Below, piece after piece: positions 53,098 through 61,903 of a stretch of DNA of 64,000 nt. Source of the stretch: an uncultured Eubacteriales bacterium (lineage in GTDB: Bacteria > Bacillota > Clostridia > Oscillospirales > Acutalibacteraceae); the NCBI GenBank assembly GCA_910577755.1, contig CAJTNL010000002.1:62001-126000 (forward strand), in the 5' to 3' direction. The notes below the pieces were generated by a model. It was not told where the DNA came from. It saw nothing but the letters and a program-made list of their open reading frames with translations, and did not search any database. The position numbers and the translations under genes are program-made. Position 1 is the stretch's first letter. Every line of letters starts with the position of its first letter.

Positions 53098-53934
53098 GTG
53101 TCTGCTGATTTGCATTGTCATACAAAGATGTCAGACGGTTCTGTCACGATTGAAGAGTTGGTGCTGCTGGCTAAAAATAAAGGAATTAGTACTATTTCTG
53201 TAACAGATCACGATACGTTTGCCGGTTCAACAAGAGCAAAAATTTTCGCAGAAAGACATGGAATAACGGTAATATCCGGTGTGGAAATTTCGGCTTATGA
53301 TTATGATCGAAATCAAAAAGTACATGTGTTGTGTTATGATTGTTGTTTTCCGGATCGTTTGGAAGGATTGTGCAAAAAAATTAGTATCAATCGTAGGAAA
53401 GCCGCAGGTGTGATGCTGCAAAAGGTCATGCACATCTACCCTGTAGGCTTTGAAATATTAATTCGCCATGCACAGGGCAGCACTAATATTTTTAAGCAGC
53501 ACATTATGCATGGATTGATAGATGCAGGCTATACCGACGAGTTATATGGAGAAGTATATCAAAAATTATTTATGCAGCGTATTGGGTTGGCATATACCAA
53601 AATAGAATATCCTGATGTGCATGAAGTATTAAAAAGTATCAGGGAGGCAGAAGGTATTGCTATAATAGCACACCCAAGTCAATTAAAAGATATTTCTTTA
53701 CTGGAACAATTAGCCGACAAAAAAGAAATTGACGGTGTTGAAGTTTGGCATCCGGACCATAGCGAAGCACTTGTATCCCAATTGATAGATTTTGCCAAAC
53801 AGCATGATTTGCTTATGACTGGAGGAACTGATTTCCACGGTATGTATTCTAAGAAACCGCACTCTATAGGTTCTTTTGTAACGCCGCAAGATCAATTTCA
53901 TCAATTAAAGATACGTAAACAAAAATACAGATGA
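53098..53934 (+). CDS. PHP-domain phosphoesterase (TrpH/YciV-like)
   Basis: A 278-residue metal-dependent phosphoesterase. PHP motifs are ADLHCHTKMSDG (first metal site), SVTDHDTFAGS, GVEISAYD, AIIAHPSQLKD and GGTDFHGMYS. The family hydrolyses 3',5'-nucleotide bisphosphates or trims short RNA 5' ends (YciV/RNase AM). The specific substrate is inferred by family only. The GTG start at 53098 lies 6 nt after AGGAGTG. It is a single-gene unit with two downstream hairpins. Confidence 0.88.
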   Translation: MSADLHCHTKMSDGSVTIEELVLLAKNKGISTISVTDHDTFAGSTRAKIFAERHGITVISGVEISAYDYDRNQKVHVLCYDCCFPDRLEGLCKKISINRRKAAGVMLQKVMHIYPVGFEILIRHAQGSTNIFKQHIMHGLIDAGYTDELYGEVYQKLFMQRIGLAYTKIEYPDVHEVLKSIREAEGIAIIAHPSQLKDISLLEQLADKKEIDGVEVWHPDHSEALVSQLIDFAKQHDLLMTGGTDFHGMYSKKPHSIGSFVTPQDQFHQLKIRKQKYR

Positions 53935-53966
53935 GCATTAAAATCTTTTACGAAGATTCGAACAGT

Positions 53967-54004
53967 AAAAACAGCCGAAAAATTTAGTTTTTCAGCTGTT
54001 TTTA
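53967..54004 (+). terminator. Terminator of the PHP gene
   Basis: AAAAACAGC with inner GAAAAA pairs with TTTTTC and AGCTGTTTTT. Confidence 0.8.
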
Positions 54005-54084
54005 TGCTTTATTTTGAAGTGTTTATTGTCTAGCCATACACTCTAGTTTAAAGTTTGTGTTTCTTTATTTAGATGTGTAATGTA

Positions 54085-54128
54085 AAAAATCAATAACTCT
54101 GGCTTATAAGTCAGAGTTATTGATTTTT
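54085..54128. terminator. Terminator for the double-glycine peptide gene
   Basis: A perfect 17-bp stem AAAAATCAATAACTCTG (54085-54101) with its complement (54112-54128). On the minus strand it lies about 42 nt past the small peptide gene and ends with a T tract, marking a short monocistronic transcript. Confidence 0.85.
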
Positions 54129-54169
54129 ATCATTACTAATAATTTGTGTTTTTAAATACAACTGAAATA

Positions 54170-54307
54170 TTATTTTTTTGATGCTTCAATAGCACCAATT
54201 GTGCCGCCTGCGGTAGCGGCCAGGATAGTACCCATGATAATTGCTGTAAAAATACCACCATTAATTTTGCTCATTTGTTTTTCTGAAATTTGATTAAATT
54301 TTTTCAT
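54170..54307 (-). CDS. Double-glycine leader peptide (bacteriocin-like or signal peptide precursor)
   Basis: A 45-residue ORF, too short for most ORF calls. Its leader is MKKFNQISEKQMSKINGG, the classic double-glycine type (hydrophobic I/M/I spacing before GG) cut by C39-peptidase ABC exporters. The predicted mature part is 27 residues. It begins IFTAIIMGTILAATAGG and ends EASKK: hydrophobic, Gly/Ala/Ile/Thr-rich, with small-xxx-small spacing and a lysine tail, as in pore-forming class II bacteriocins. AAGGAG lies 8 nt before the ATG. A strong promoter and terminator frame it. No immunity gene, C39 exporter or kinase lies beside it, so partners must be elsewhere. Confidence 0.8.
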   Translation of the reverse strand: MKKFNQISEKQMSKINGGIFTAIIMGTILAATAGGTIGAIEASKK

Positions 54308-54337
54308 GTATTTATCTCCTTTTCATTTAATAATTGT

Positions 54338-54366
54338 ATTATACTATATTTAATGAATAAAATCAA
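54338..54366 (-). promoter_or_regulatory. Promoter of the double-glycine peptide gene
   Basis: On the minus strand: TTGATT (54366-54361), a 17-nt spacer, TATAAT (54343-54338). It starts transcription about 25 nt before the ribosome site. Confidence 0.75.
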
Positions 54367-54407
54367 CATAATTTATAATTTTTTTTTAAAAATTTACAAT
54401 TTTAACA

Positions 54408-54824
54408 CTATATATGTACGAGAGTTTGTATTACTCTGTAAATATCAGGAAACCGCTTTTTTAAATTGACAGGTTTTAGCTGCGTATCTGTCCACGCATG
54501 TAAAGTAGAACCTGTATTAACAGGTTTTTCACTGTTTTTTTTATAAATGGTATAACCAAATTCTATACGTACTGGAGTTAAGTTGGTAATATGAGATTCT
54601 ATGGTCAATTCATCCTCGTAGCGGGTTGGCTGATGATATTTGCAATGTAACTCCAATAGAGGCAATAGTATGCCCATTTGTTCCATATCTGTATAAGACA
54701 TACCAATATGTTTTATGAAATCTGTACGGGCAAGTTCATACCAAACAGCATAAATTGAGTGATGTACAATGCCCATTTGATCGGTTTCGGCATAACGTGC
54801 TACAACGTTAGATTTTATAATCAT
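54408..54824 (-). CDS. Acyl-CoA thioesterase, YbgC/4HBT family
   Basis: A 138-residue hot-dog thioesterase. The catalytic motif VARYAETDQMGIVHHSIYAVWYELAR contains the conserved Asp, and GILLPLLELHCKYHQPTRYEDEL is typical of the family. It hydrolyses acyl-CoA or acyl-ACP thioesters; chain length is unknown. It lies 24 nt after the ABC exporter on the same strand, so the two are probably co-transcribed. Confidence 0.9.
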   Translation of the reverse strand: MIIKSNVVARYAETDQMGIVHHSIYAVWYELARTDFIKHIGMSYTDMEQMGILLPLLELHCKYHQPTRYEDELTIESHITNLTPVRIEFGYTIYKKNSEKPVNTGSTLHAWTDTQLKPVNLKKRFPDIYRVIQTLVHI

Positions 54825-54848
54825 ATAACCGCTCCTTATTTTGTTATT

Positions 54849-56603
54849 TTATTCATCATTTATAATATCTAGCCCTTCAAACTGCATGTTGTAATATTTG
54901 GTATAAAGACCGTCTGCTTGCAATAAATTATGATGAGAGCCACGTTCAATTATGCCATTTTGATCGATTACAATGATTTCATCAGCATGGCGAATGGTAC
55001 TTAAACGGTGAGCAATGACAAGTGTCGTTCTATTTTGACAGAGTCTTTCTAAAGATGATTGGATATAACGTTCACTTTCGTTGTCCAAAGCAGAGGTAGC
55101 TTCGTCTAATATTAAAATTTTAGGGTCTTTTAAAAATACTCTCGCAATTGCAATGCGTTGTTTTTGACCACCGGACAAGCGTGTGCCGCGTTCACCAACC
55201 ATAGTTTGGTAACCGTCGTCCAAGCTTATAATAAAGTTATGTATATTTGCATCTTTGGCTGCCTGGATAATTTCTTCTTGGCTTGCACCAGGTTTGCCAT
55301 ATGCAATATTTTCTTCAATGGTTCCCCAGAACAAATAGATGTCCTGCTGCACAATACCGATTGCTCTTCTCAGAGACTGTTGTGTTACATCTCGAATATC
55401 AATGCCATCAATGGTGACGCTGCCTTTTGTCACATCGTAAAAACGAGGGAGAAGAGAGCATATTGTAGATTTACCACCGCCGGAAGGACCTACTAATGCA
55501 ACTGTTTTTCCGGCAGGTATTTCAATTTGAATATTTTTTAAAACGTTATGAATACCATCGTAAGAAAAGTTCACATTTTGATAGCAAATTGTGCCTGTTA
55601 CATTAATTAAGTCAGGGGCATTGGGCTTATCTTGAATTTCAATAGGGGTTTCCATCAGTTCCAGAAAGCGTGAAAAACCTGCCATACCCTTTTGAAATGT
55701 TTCTGAAAAGTTGACAAGTACAGTAATAGGATGAATAAATATGTTGATATATAATGCATATAAAGCCAAATCTGGTGCTGCAAGAGAACCTTGTGCAATA
55801 AAAATACCGCCAAACACAAGAATGACTGTAAATAGAATACCTTGTAAAAATAAGTTGCCAGCTTGAAACTTGCCGAAAGCATGATAGGAATCACTTTTAG
55901 ATGATAAAAAGGATACGCTGGCTTTTCGAAATTTCCCTTTTTCCATATCTTCATTGGCAAAGGATTTTACAACACGTATACCGGCAAGAGAGTCCTGGAG
56001 TTGTGTATTGATATTGCCAATTCTCTTGTTGTTATTTAAAAAGGCTCGTTTCATACGTTTGTGTTGAAAAAAACTAAATACAGCCATAACCAAGACTACA
56101 GAAAATAGAATTAGTGTCAGCGGAATATGAACCATCATTAGTAATATAAACGAACCTGTTACTTTTAATAGAGATAAAAATAAATTTTCAGGGCCGTGGT
56201 GTGCCACTTCTGAAATATCAAATAAATCTGATACCATTTTGGACATCATTTCGCCAGTATTATTTTTATCATAATAAGAAAACGACAAACGCTGCATTTT
56301 ATCAAACAGATCAGCGCGCATAGCGTTTTCCATTCGGGAGCCCATGATATGCCCCCATGTAGCAATGAAGTAGTCACAAAATAATTTGATGCAATACATG
56401 GCTATAAGTCCAACGGCAACGTAGCCAATGGATTTTACGATGGCTTCTGCATTGCGTGTAAATAAGCTTGTATTTAACATATTTAAAATTTGAGGAAACG
56501 CTATGTCTATTAAGGAGACAATGGTAGCGCAAATTAAATCGAAAATCAGCATTGCTTTATGAGGCTTATAATAATATAAAAATTTTTTAAATTCTTTCAT
56601 CAT
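54849..56603 (-). CDS. ABC exporter, fused transmembrane-ATPase (MsbA/LmrA-like)
   Basis: A 584-residue half-transporter. Six transmembrane helices lie in about 15-310, and the ATPase in about 345-580 has Walker A GPSGGGKST, signature LSGGQKQR, Walker B ILILDEATSALD and H-loop IAHRLST. There is no N-terminal C39 peptidase domain, so it cannot itself cleave the double-glycine peptide encoded downstream. It would work as a homodimer exporting lipids or drugs. Two Met codons open the ORF; ATG 56600 is nearly equivalent. Confidence 0.93.
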   Translation of the reverse strand: MMKEFKKFLYYYKPHKAMLIFDLICATIVSLIDIAFPQILNMLNTSLFTRNAEAIVKSIGYVAVGLIAMYCIKLFCDYFIATWGHIMGSRMENAMRADLFDKMQRLSFSYYDKNNTGEMMSKMVSDLFDISEVAHHGPENLFLSLLKVTGSFILLMMVHIPLTLILFSVVLVMAVFSFFQHKRMKRAFLNNNKRIGNINTQLQDSLAGIRVVKSFANEDMEKGKFRKASVSFLSSKSDSYHAFGKFQAGNLFLQGILFTVILVFGGIFIAQGSLAAPDLALYALYINIFIHPITVLVNFSETFQKGMAGFSRFLELMETPIEIQDKPNAPDLINVTGTICYQNVNFSYDGIHNVLKNIQIEIPAGKTVALVGPSGGGKSTICSLLPRFYDVTKGSVTIDGIDIRDVTQQSLRRAIGIVQQDIYLFWGTIEENIAYGKPGASQEEIIQAAKDANIHNFIISLDDGYQTMVGERGTRLSGGQKQRIAIARVFLKDPKILILDEATSALDNESERYIQSSLERLCQNRTTLVIAHRLSTIRHADEIIVIDQNGIIERGSHHNLLQADGLYTKYYNMQFEGLDIINDE

Positions 56604-56628
56604 ACACCTGCTTTCTTAATGAAAAATA

Positions 56629-56654
56629 GAGTGGAATGTCAGTGCATTCCACTC
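56629..56654 (-). terminator. Terminator of the cyclophilin gene
   Basis: GAGTGGAATG pairs with CATTCCACTC. On the minus strand a T-rich tract follows, separating cyclophilin from the ABC exporter. Confidence 0.8.
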
Positions 56655-56671
56655 AAAAATATTGTTTATAC

Positions 56672-57199
56672 TTAAAAAACACTCTTTATTTTTTCCGGTT
56701 CTGGATAGTCGATGCCAAAGGTTTCTACGCTTACTTTTTCCATAACTTGATTTTCTAGTGGACGGTCACTGTGATCGCGTTTAGCAGAAACAATTTTGTC
56801 TGCGACCTCCATACCTTCTATCACTTGACCGAAAGAAGCATATTGGGCATTTAGGTGAGGAGCATCGTCTACCATGATAAAAAATTGAGAACCTGCACTG
56901 TTGGGACTTTGTGAACGGGCCATAGATAATACGCCGCGTTTGTGCAAAAGTTCATTATTAAATTTATTCATGATAAATTCGCCTGCAATGGAGTAACCGG
57001 GGCCGCCCATTCCGATACCTTGCGGATCACCGCCTTGAATCATAAAGCCGGGAATGACCCGATGAAAAATAAGGCCGTCGTAAAAACCTTGTTTTATCAG
57101 ATAGATAAAATTGTTTACCGTGTTAGGTGCAATTTTGGGAAACAGCTCAGCTTTAATAGTTCCTTGATTTGTTTCAAAGGTCACAATTGGGTTGCTCAT
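56672..57199 (-). CDS. Peptidyl-prolyl cis-trans isomerase, cyclophilin type
   Basis: Catalyses proline isomerisation. About 175 residues, cytosolic (no signal peptide). Cyclophilin motifs: FHRVIPGFMIQGGDPQG with the catalytic Arg and Phe/Met/Gln, GVLSMARSQSPNSAGSQFFI, and the ASFGQVIEGMEVADKI loop. I chose the ATG at 57199 (SNPIVTFET), which has GGAGG upstream. The open frame extends 11 codons further without a ribosome site. Confidence 0.95.
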   Translation of the reverse strand: MSNPIVTFETNQGTIKAELFPKIAPNTVNNFIYLIKQGFYDGLIFHRVIPGFMIQGGDPQGIGMGGPGYSIAGEFIMNKFNNELLHKRGVLSMARSQSPNSAGSQFFIMVDDAPHLNAQYASFGQVIEGMEVADKIVSAKRDHSDRPLENQVMEKVSVETFGIDYPEPEKIKSVF

Positions 57200-57452
57200 A
57201 AATGATAATCCTCCGAATTTTTGGTAAGTCATTCAAAATTGCAGAGCAATTTATTTCTATTATAATACGAATGATTTGGTTGTTCAAGTAATGTTTTAAC
57301 GATTTATGATAAGCTGGTTAGAGAATTTAACTTGGGGAAAAATTTGTATATCTAAGTATATAAGGTTGGTGATGGTTAAAATTATTTATTATACGCTGGA
57401 TTAGATTAAACGAATAAATAAAATATATTATCAATATTTTACAAGTTGAAAA

Positions 57453-57481
57453 TTGTTTTGTCATTTTATTTATGTTATAAT
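57453..57481 (+). promoter_or_regulatory. Promoter of exonuclease III
   Basis: TTGTTT (57453-57458), a 17-nt spacer, TATAAT (57476-57481). Confidence 0.65.
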
Positions 57482-57519
57482 TGTCCATACATCATTTGTT
57501 TGGAGGAGATAAAACGCTT

Positions 57520-58281
57520 ATGAAATTTATTTCATGGAATGTAAATGGATTACGCGCCTGTTTAAATAAGGGGTTTAGAGAATTTTTTGAGCAGCAGCAA
57601 GCGGATATTTTTTGCATACAGGAAACAAAAATGCAACAAGAACAGGCGGAAATTGAGTTTAATGGTTACCGCCAATACTGGAATAGCGCTGAGAAAAAAG
57701 GCTATTCAGGTACAGCGGTATTTACTAAGCATGAGCCGCTGACCGTTGTATATGATATAGACGACCCTGCGCATATTGGTGAGGGAAGAGCCATTACGCT
57801 GGAGTTTGAAACATTTTATCTTGTAAATGTGTATACACCAAATGCACAAAGAGGTCTGGCACGTATTGATTACCGTATGTCATGGGAAGATGCGTTTCGC
57901 CGCTATTTGATGCGGCTAGATGAGAAAAAATCAGTTGTTTTGTGTGGTGATTTAAATGTTGCACATCAAGAAATTGATTTGAAAAATGCAAAAACCAATG
58001 TAGGCAATGCTGGTTTTTCTAATGAAGAGAGAGGTAAGTTTACAGAATTGTTAGAGGCTGGTTTTATAGATTCATTTCGAACTTTGTACCCTGAGGTAAC
58101 GGGAGCATATACATGGTGGTCATATATGTTTAATGCCCGTGCTAATAATGCGGGATGGCGTATTGATTATTTTGTTCTTTCGGAAAGAATGCGTTCCCAT
58201 TTGAAAGACAGCGTTATTTATGCCGATGTAATGGGAAGTGATCATTGTCCGGTTGGTTTGTTGTTGGACGATGCGTTATAG
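57520..58281 (+). CDS. xth: Exodeoxyribonuclease III / AP endonuclease
   Basis: Nicks DNA at abasic sites in base-excision repair. About 253 residues in an EEP fold: WNVNGLRACL, FCIQETKMQ (catalytic Glu), VNVYTPN, LCGDLNVAHQEIDLKNAK (Asp/Asn), GWRIDYFVLS and GSDHCPVG (catalytic Asp-His). ATG 57520 follows GGAGGAG. It lies 48 nt before fbp and may be co-transcribed with it. Confidence 0.95.
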   Translation: MKFISWNVNGLRACLNKGFREFFEQQQADIFCIQETKMQQEQAEIEFNGYRQYWNSAEKKGYSGTAVFTKHEPLTVVYDIDDPAHIGEGRAITLEFETFYLVNVYTPNAQRGLARIDYRMSWEDAFRRYLMRLDEKKSVVLCGDLNVAHQEIDLKNAKTNVGNAGFSNEERGKFTELLEAGFIDSFRTLYPEVTGAYTWWSYMFNARANNAGWRIDYFVLSERMRSHLKDSVIYADVMGSDHCPVGLLLDDAL

Positions 58282-58329
58282 TATAAATTTGCAAATTGCA
58301 AACTTATGAAAGATAAAGGGTGTGATAAC

Positions 58330-60255
58330 ATGGAACTGGAAGATTATCAATTTACAAAACAGGAATTAAAGTATCTGGCGCTGCTGTCAGAAAAATATCC
58401 AACTATACAGTCGGTTTGTACCGAGATTATCAATTTAAAGGCCATTTTAAACTTACCTAAAGGTACCGAACATTTTATGAGTGACGTTCACGGAGAGTAT
58501 GAAGCGTTCTATCATATCATCAATAACTGTTCCGGCGTTATCCATGAAAAAGTGGATATGATTTTTAATAACAGATTAAGTGTACAGGAACGTTCAGAAT
58601 TATGCACGCTTATTTATTATCCGGAAGAGCGTCTGAATATTATACACGATACCATTGGCGATTTGGAAAGCTGGTATAAAATAACACTCAATCAGTTAAT
58701 AGAAATTTGTAAATTGGTGGCATCTAAATATACACGTTCTAAAGTCAGAAAAGCGCTACCTAAAGAGTTTAGCTATATTATTGATGAGTTGTTACATTCG
58801 GTAGAGGGAGATAATAACCAAGAAACGTATCATGGTAATATTATGGATACGATTATCAGCATCCATAATGCAGATGAATTTATCGTTGCACTGGCAACAC
58901 TGATTAAACGTTTGGCGGTTGACCGTTTGCATATTGTGGGCGATATTTTCGACCGTGGTCCTCGTGCGGATGGTATTATGGATATGCTCATGGAGCATCA
59001 TGCAGTTGATATTCAATGGGGAAACCATGATATTTTATGGATGGGCGCTGCCGCAGGACACCCTGCCTGTGTGGCGACGGTTGTGAAAACAAGCGTATCT
59101 CATAAACGTCTTGATACGTTAGAAGGTGGTTACGGTATCAGTTTGCGTCCGCTCACGTTGTTTGCAACACAAACTTATGTTAATTGTAAGACTACTCATG
59201 AGGCTATGCATAGAGCTATTGCCATTATATTATTTAAAGCAGAGGCGGAAGTGATTAAACGTCATCCTGAATATGAGATGCAGGAGCGTTTGCTTTTGCA
59301 TAAAATCGATTATCAAAATCAGTGTATTACTATCTGCGGTCAAACTTATACGCTTTCTACTGTAGATTTTCCGACAATTGATCCAGAAAATCCGTATGCT
59401 TTAACTGATGAAGAACAAAGTGTTTTGAACGGGCTTGTTAATGCATTTTTAGAAAGCGACCGGTTACATCGTCATATGAAATTTTTATATGGCTACGGTA
59501 GCATTTATAAACGTTTTAATCAGAATTTATTGTTTCATGCCTGCATACCAATGACAAAAGACGGTGAATTCGCTTCATTTGAATTTGAAGGAAGACATGT
59601 GAAAGGCAAAGAGTTATTGGATTTAGCTGATGAAATTACGCGTAAGGCTTACTTTAGTGTAAAAGAAAACCAAAAACAGAAATACGGAGATTTTGTTTGG
59701 TATTTGTGGTGCGGTAAAACCTCGCCTTTGTTTGGTAAAGCGCGAATGACGACATTTGAACGGATGTTTATTTCAGATAAATCCAGTTGGACTGAAGAAA
59801 AAGACCCTTATTATACTTTTTGTGAGTCCGAGGAAACCTGCAATAAAATTCTGGAAGAGTTTCATTTGACACAGGGATTTTCTCACATTATAAATGGCCA
59901 TGTGCCGGTAAAGGTCATGAAAGGCGAGAGTCCAATTAAAGCCAATGGAAAACTTATTGTTATTGACGGTGGATTTTGTAAAGCATACCAAAAAACAACG
60001 GGTATCGCAGGATATACTTTGATTTATAATTCACGTGGTATGCGTATTGTATCTCATACATCGTTTAGAAGTATTAAAGAAGCAATTGAAGAACATGTGG
60101 ATATCGAATCTAGTTCAGAGTTTTTTGAGACCAATGGTACTCGTCTTCTTGTGGTAGACACTGATATTGGTGAAAACATTAGTAGCGCTATTTATGATTT
60201 ATCCTTGCTGCTTACAGCATACCGTAAAGGTTTGCTTATCCCCGGTGACGAATAG
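58330..60255 (+). CDS. fbp: Fructose-1,6-bisphosphatase, class III
   Basis: Gluconeogenic hydrolysis of fructose-1,6-bisphosphate. About 641 residues, the large Firmicute-type class III enzyme. It is built on a calcineurin-like metallophosphatase core: SDVHGEYEAF, GDIFDRGPRADGIMD and WGNHDILWMGAAAG carry the metal-binding Asp, His and Asn. With pyruvate carboxylase at 41 kb this supports gluconeogenic capacity. ATG 58330 follows AAAGGGTG. Confidence 0.97.
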   Translation: MELEDYQFTKQELKYLALLSEKYPTIQSVCTEIINLKAILNLPKGTEHFMSDVHGEYEAFYHIINNCSGVIHEKVDMIFNNRLSVQERSELCTLIYYPEERLNIIHDTIGDLESWYKITLNQLIEICKLVASKYTRSKVRKALPKEFSYIIDELLHSVEGDNNQETYHGNIMDTIISIHNADEFIVALATLIKRLAVDRLHIVGDIFDRGPRADGIMDMLMEHHAVDIQWGNHDILWMGAAAGHPACVATVVKTSVSHKRLDTLEGGYGISLRPLTLFATQTYVNCKTTHEAMHRAIAIILFKAEAEVIKRHPEYEMQERLLLHKIDYQNQCITICGQTYTLSTVDFPTIDPENPYALTDEEQSVLNGLVNAFLESDRLHRHMKFLYGYGSIYKRFNQNLLFHACIPMTKDGEFASFEFEGRHVKGKELLDLADEITRKAYFSVKENQKQKYGDFVWYLWCGKTSPLFGKARMTTFERMFISDKSSWTEEKDPYYTFCESEETCNKILEEFHLTQGFSHIINGHVPVKVMKGESPIKANGKLIVIDGGFCKAYQKTTGIAGYTLIYNSRGMRIVSHTSFRSIKEAIEEHVDIESSSEFFETNGTRLLVVDTDIGENISSAIYDLSLLLTAYRKGLLIPGDE

Positions 60256-60289
60256 CATTTCATAGTGGTTTTTAAAATGAAAAAATACT

Positions 60290-60335
60290 GTTTATAGAAA
60301 ACCCTCCAATTATAATTGGAGGGTTTTCTATAAAC
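60290..60335. terminator. Terminator of fbp
   Basis: A 46-bp perfect palindrome (centre 60312/60313; inner CCCTCCAATTA) followed by T-rich and A-rich sequence. Efficient in either direction. Confidence 0.88.
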
Positions 60336-60412
60336 AAAAATATAGCATCACAATTTTAGCTTTTTGTAGTGTGGTATCATGGTTATATGCTATATACTAT
60401 TTTTCAAAAAGA

Positions 60413-60446
60413 AAGTACCATATAATACATGTATTATATGGTACTT
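60413..60446 (-). terminator. 34-bp perfect palindrome, likely terminator
   Basis: AAGTACCATATAATACA and its exact complement meet at 60429/60430. On the minus strand it is 24 nt past the NTF2-like gene and is followed by TCTTTTT. Confidence 0.7.
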
Positions 60447-60469
60447 ACAATATCCGTACAGTTGATTGG

Positions 60470-60808
60470 TTATAATGGGAAAATATTCATACGTTTAATT
60501 TTGCCTGTGTCTCCAATGGAAGAAATAATGGCAGTAACGGGAACAAATTTTTGTTGATACATAATGAAATAAGAAACTGTATTTGGTTCTTGGTATTGTA
60601 TATCCATAATCTGAAAAGGTCCTCCGTTAAAACCAAACCTATGGTGGAACATCATATCCACAGCCATTCTGCCCTCTAAGTGAATGGTGTCAAGTCCTAC
60701 TTTATTGACAGAGGAATCATGCAGTACACCTTTTTCTTCAAAAAGCTCAGATAGAGCGACGTTATTGCCTTTTTGCATGCAATCAATATATTGTTCCAGT
60801 AAAGTCAT
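60470..60808 (-). CDS. NTF2-like (SnoaL/ketosteroid isomerase-fold) protein
   Basis: A 112-residue cone-fold protein: an N-terminal helix (LLEQYIDCMQKGNNVALSELFEEKGVLHDSS), the GRMAVDMMFHHRF helix, then beta strands ending ISSIGDTGKIKRMNIFP. The fold includes delta5-3-ketosteroid isomerase and SnoaL cyclases, but also many non-enzymes. An Asp in VLHDS sits where KSI keeps its base; this is suggestive only. It lies 21 nt after a 3-alpha-hydroxysteroid-dehydrogenase-like SDR and shares its operon. Confidence 0.75.
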   Translation of the reverse strand: MTLLEQYIDCMQKGNNVALSELFEEKGVLHDSSVNKVGLDTIHLEGRMAVDMMFHHRFGFNGGPFQIMDIQYQEPNTVSYFIMYQQKFVPVTAIISSIGDTGKIKRMNIFPL

Positions 60809-60829
60809 AATGATAGTCTCCTTTCACAA

Positions 60830-61603
60830 TTAGAATCGTTCAGATCGTAGCAGCGCATCAATACCGCCGTCAACAAATAAAATGATGCCATTGATACCGC
60901 TTGCCATTGGTGATGACAAAAATATAATACTGTTTGCAATTTCTTCCGCGTCCAAAAATTCTTTTGTACCGTATCTTGTTGGAATGGGAATTAGTAACGC
61001 GGATTCTTTTTGTTCCGGTGTCATGTTCTGTGTCATTGGTGTTGTTGTATTGCCGGGTGCAACGGCGTTGATACGAGTACCGTCTACCGCCCATGATGCG
61101 GAAGTACGTCGCATCCAACGGGCCAATGCATGTTTTGAGGTGCTGTAACATACAGGACCAGCCTGAGGAGGAATAGTTTGTGCAATTTGTGTAAAGCTGT
61201 CTTCATTATGAATGTTAGTGAGCATATCAACCCAGTCTTTGCGTATATAGGGAAAGGTAATAGAGTTTGATGACGTTAAGACGCAATTGCCGCGTTTCTT
61301 TTTTAGCAATGGCCGCATACCTTCGGCAAGTTCAGTGGCTGCAAAGTAGTTGAGAGAAAACAGAGTAGTAGCAGGCACTGTGGGACCTACCCCGGCATTG
61401 CTGATAAAGCAGTCAATACCGTCTGGATAGCGTTTAAATACCTCGTTAATTGCACCTTGCCGTCCTTCTTTGGAAGAAAGATCAGCAGTATAATCTCCGT
61501 CTTTATAGTCAATATTAAAGACTTCATGCCCCTGCTCCTGTAATTTTTCTCTGGTAGCAGCACCAATACCTGTGGTGCCTCCGGTAATTACATAGATTGC
61601 CAT
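60830..61603 (-). CDS. Short-chain dehydrogenase similar to 3-alpha-hydroxysteroid dehydrogenase
   Basis: A 257-residue NAD(P)-dependent SDR. Cofactor motif TGGTTGIG; ISNAG; catalytic Ser near 112-114, and Tyr153/Lys157 in YSTSK. It lacks several central helices of FabG-like enzymes and instead follows the layout of Comamonas 3-alpha-HSD/carbonyl reductase: same length, GIGAATR start, SLNYFAATEL, NAVAPGNTTTPM and the ending VDGGIDALLR. From my memory of that protein the resemblance is strong, but it was not aligned. A substrate among steroids, bile acids or other carbonyls is possible. Confidence 0.85.
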   Translation of the reverse strand: MAIYVITGGTTGIGAATREKLQEQGHEVFNIDYKDGDYTADLSSKEGRQGAINEVFKRYPDGIDCFISNAGVGPTVPATTLFSLNYFAATELAEGMRPLLKKKRGNCVLTSSNSITFPYIRKDWVDMLTNIHNEDSFTQIAQTIPPQAGPVCYSTSKHALARWMRRTSASWAVDGTRINAVAPGNTTTPMTQNMTPEQKESALLIPIPTRYGTKEFLDAEEIANSIIFLSSPMASGINGIILFVDGGIDALLRSERF

Positions 61604-61903
61604 AAATGGATACCTCCAAATTCCTTAAGTTTTATTTAATTTTTACTGTATCATATGCTAATATGATTGTCAATTTGGTTTATTATTTCACAATATTACG
61701 CAAATTATATTTGTTTTTACCATAAATTAAATCATAGTGCTTTTTATTTGGAAAACGGTGAATAAAAATATGTATTTATTGAGAGCTTTGTGTCGAATTG
61801 TTCCTTTTTAGATTTTGTGATTCGTAAAGGGAAAAGGTTATAATAGACGGTATTTTGGAATATGCTTCCAATGGAATGGTATCAAGATAAGGAGATTCGG
61901 TAT
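61604..61903. other. Divergent intergenic, no gene seen
   Basis: About 300 nt, AT-rich. It holds the ribosome site GGAGGT of the SDR and AAGGAG of the deacetylase. No clear consensus promoter or operator seen. Confidence 0.4.

Noticed and set aside
54849..56603. Dedicated exporter of the double-glycine peptide
   Set aside because: The ABC protein has no C39 peptidase domain and is separated by a thioesterase gene and an independent promoter for the peptide gene.
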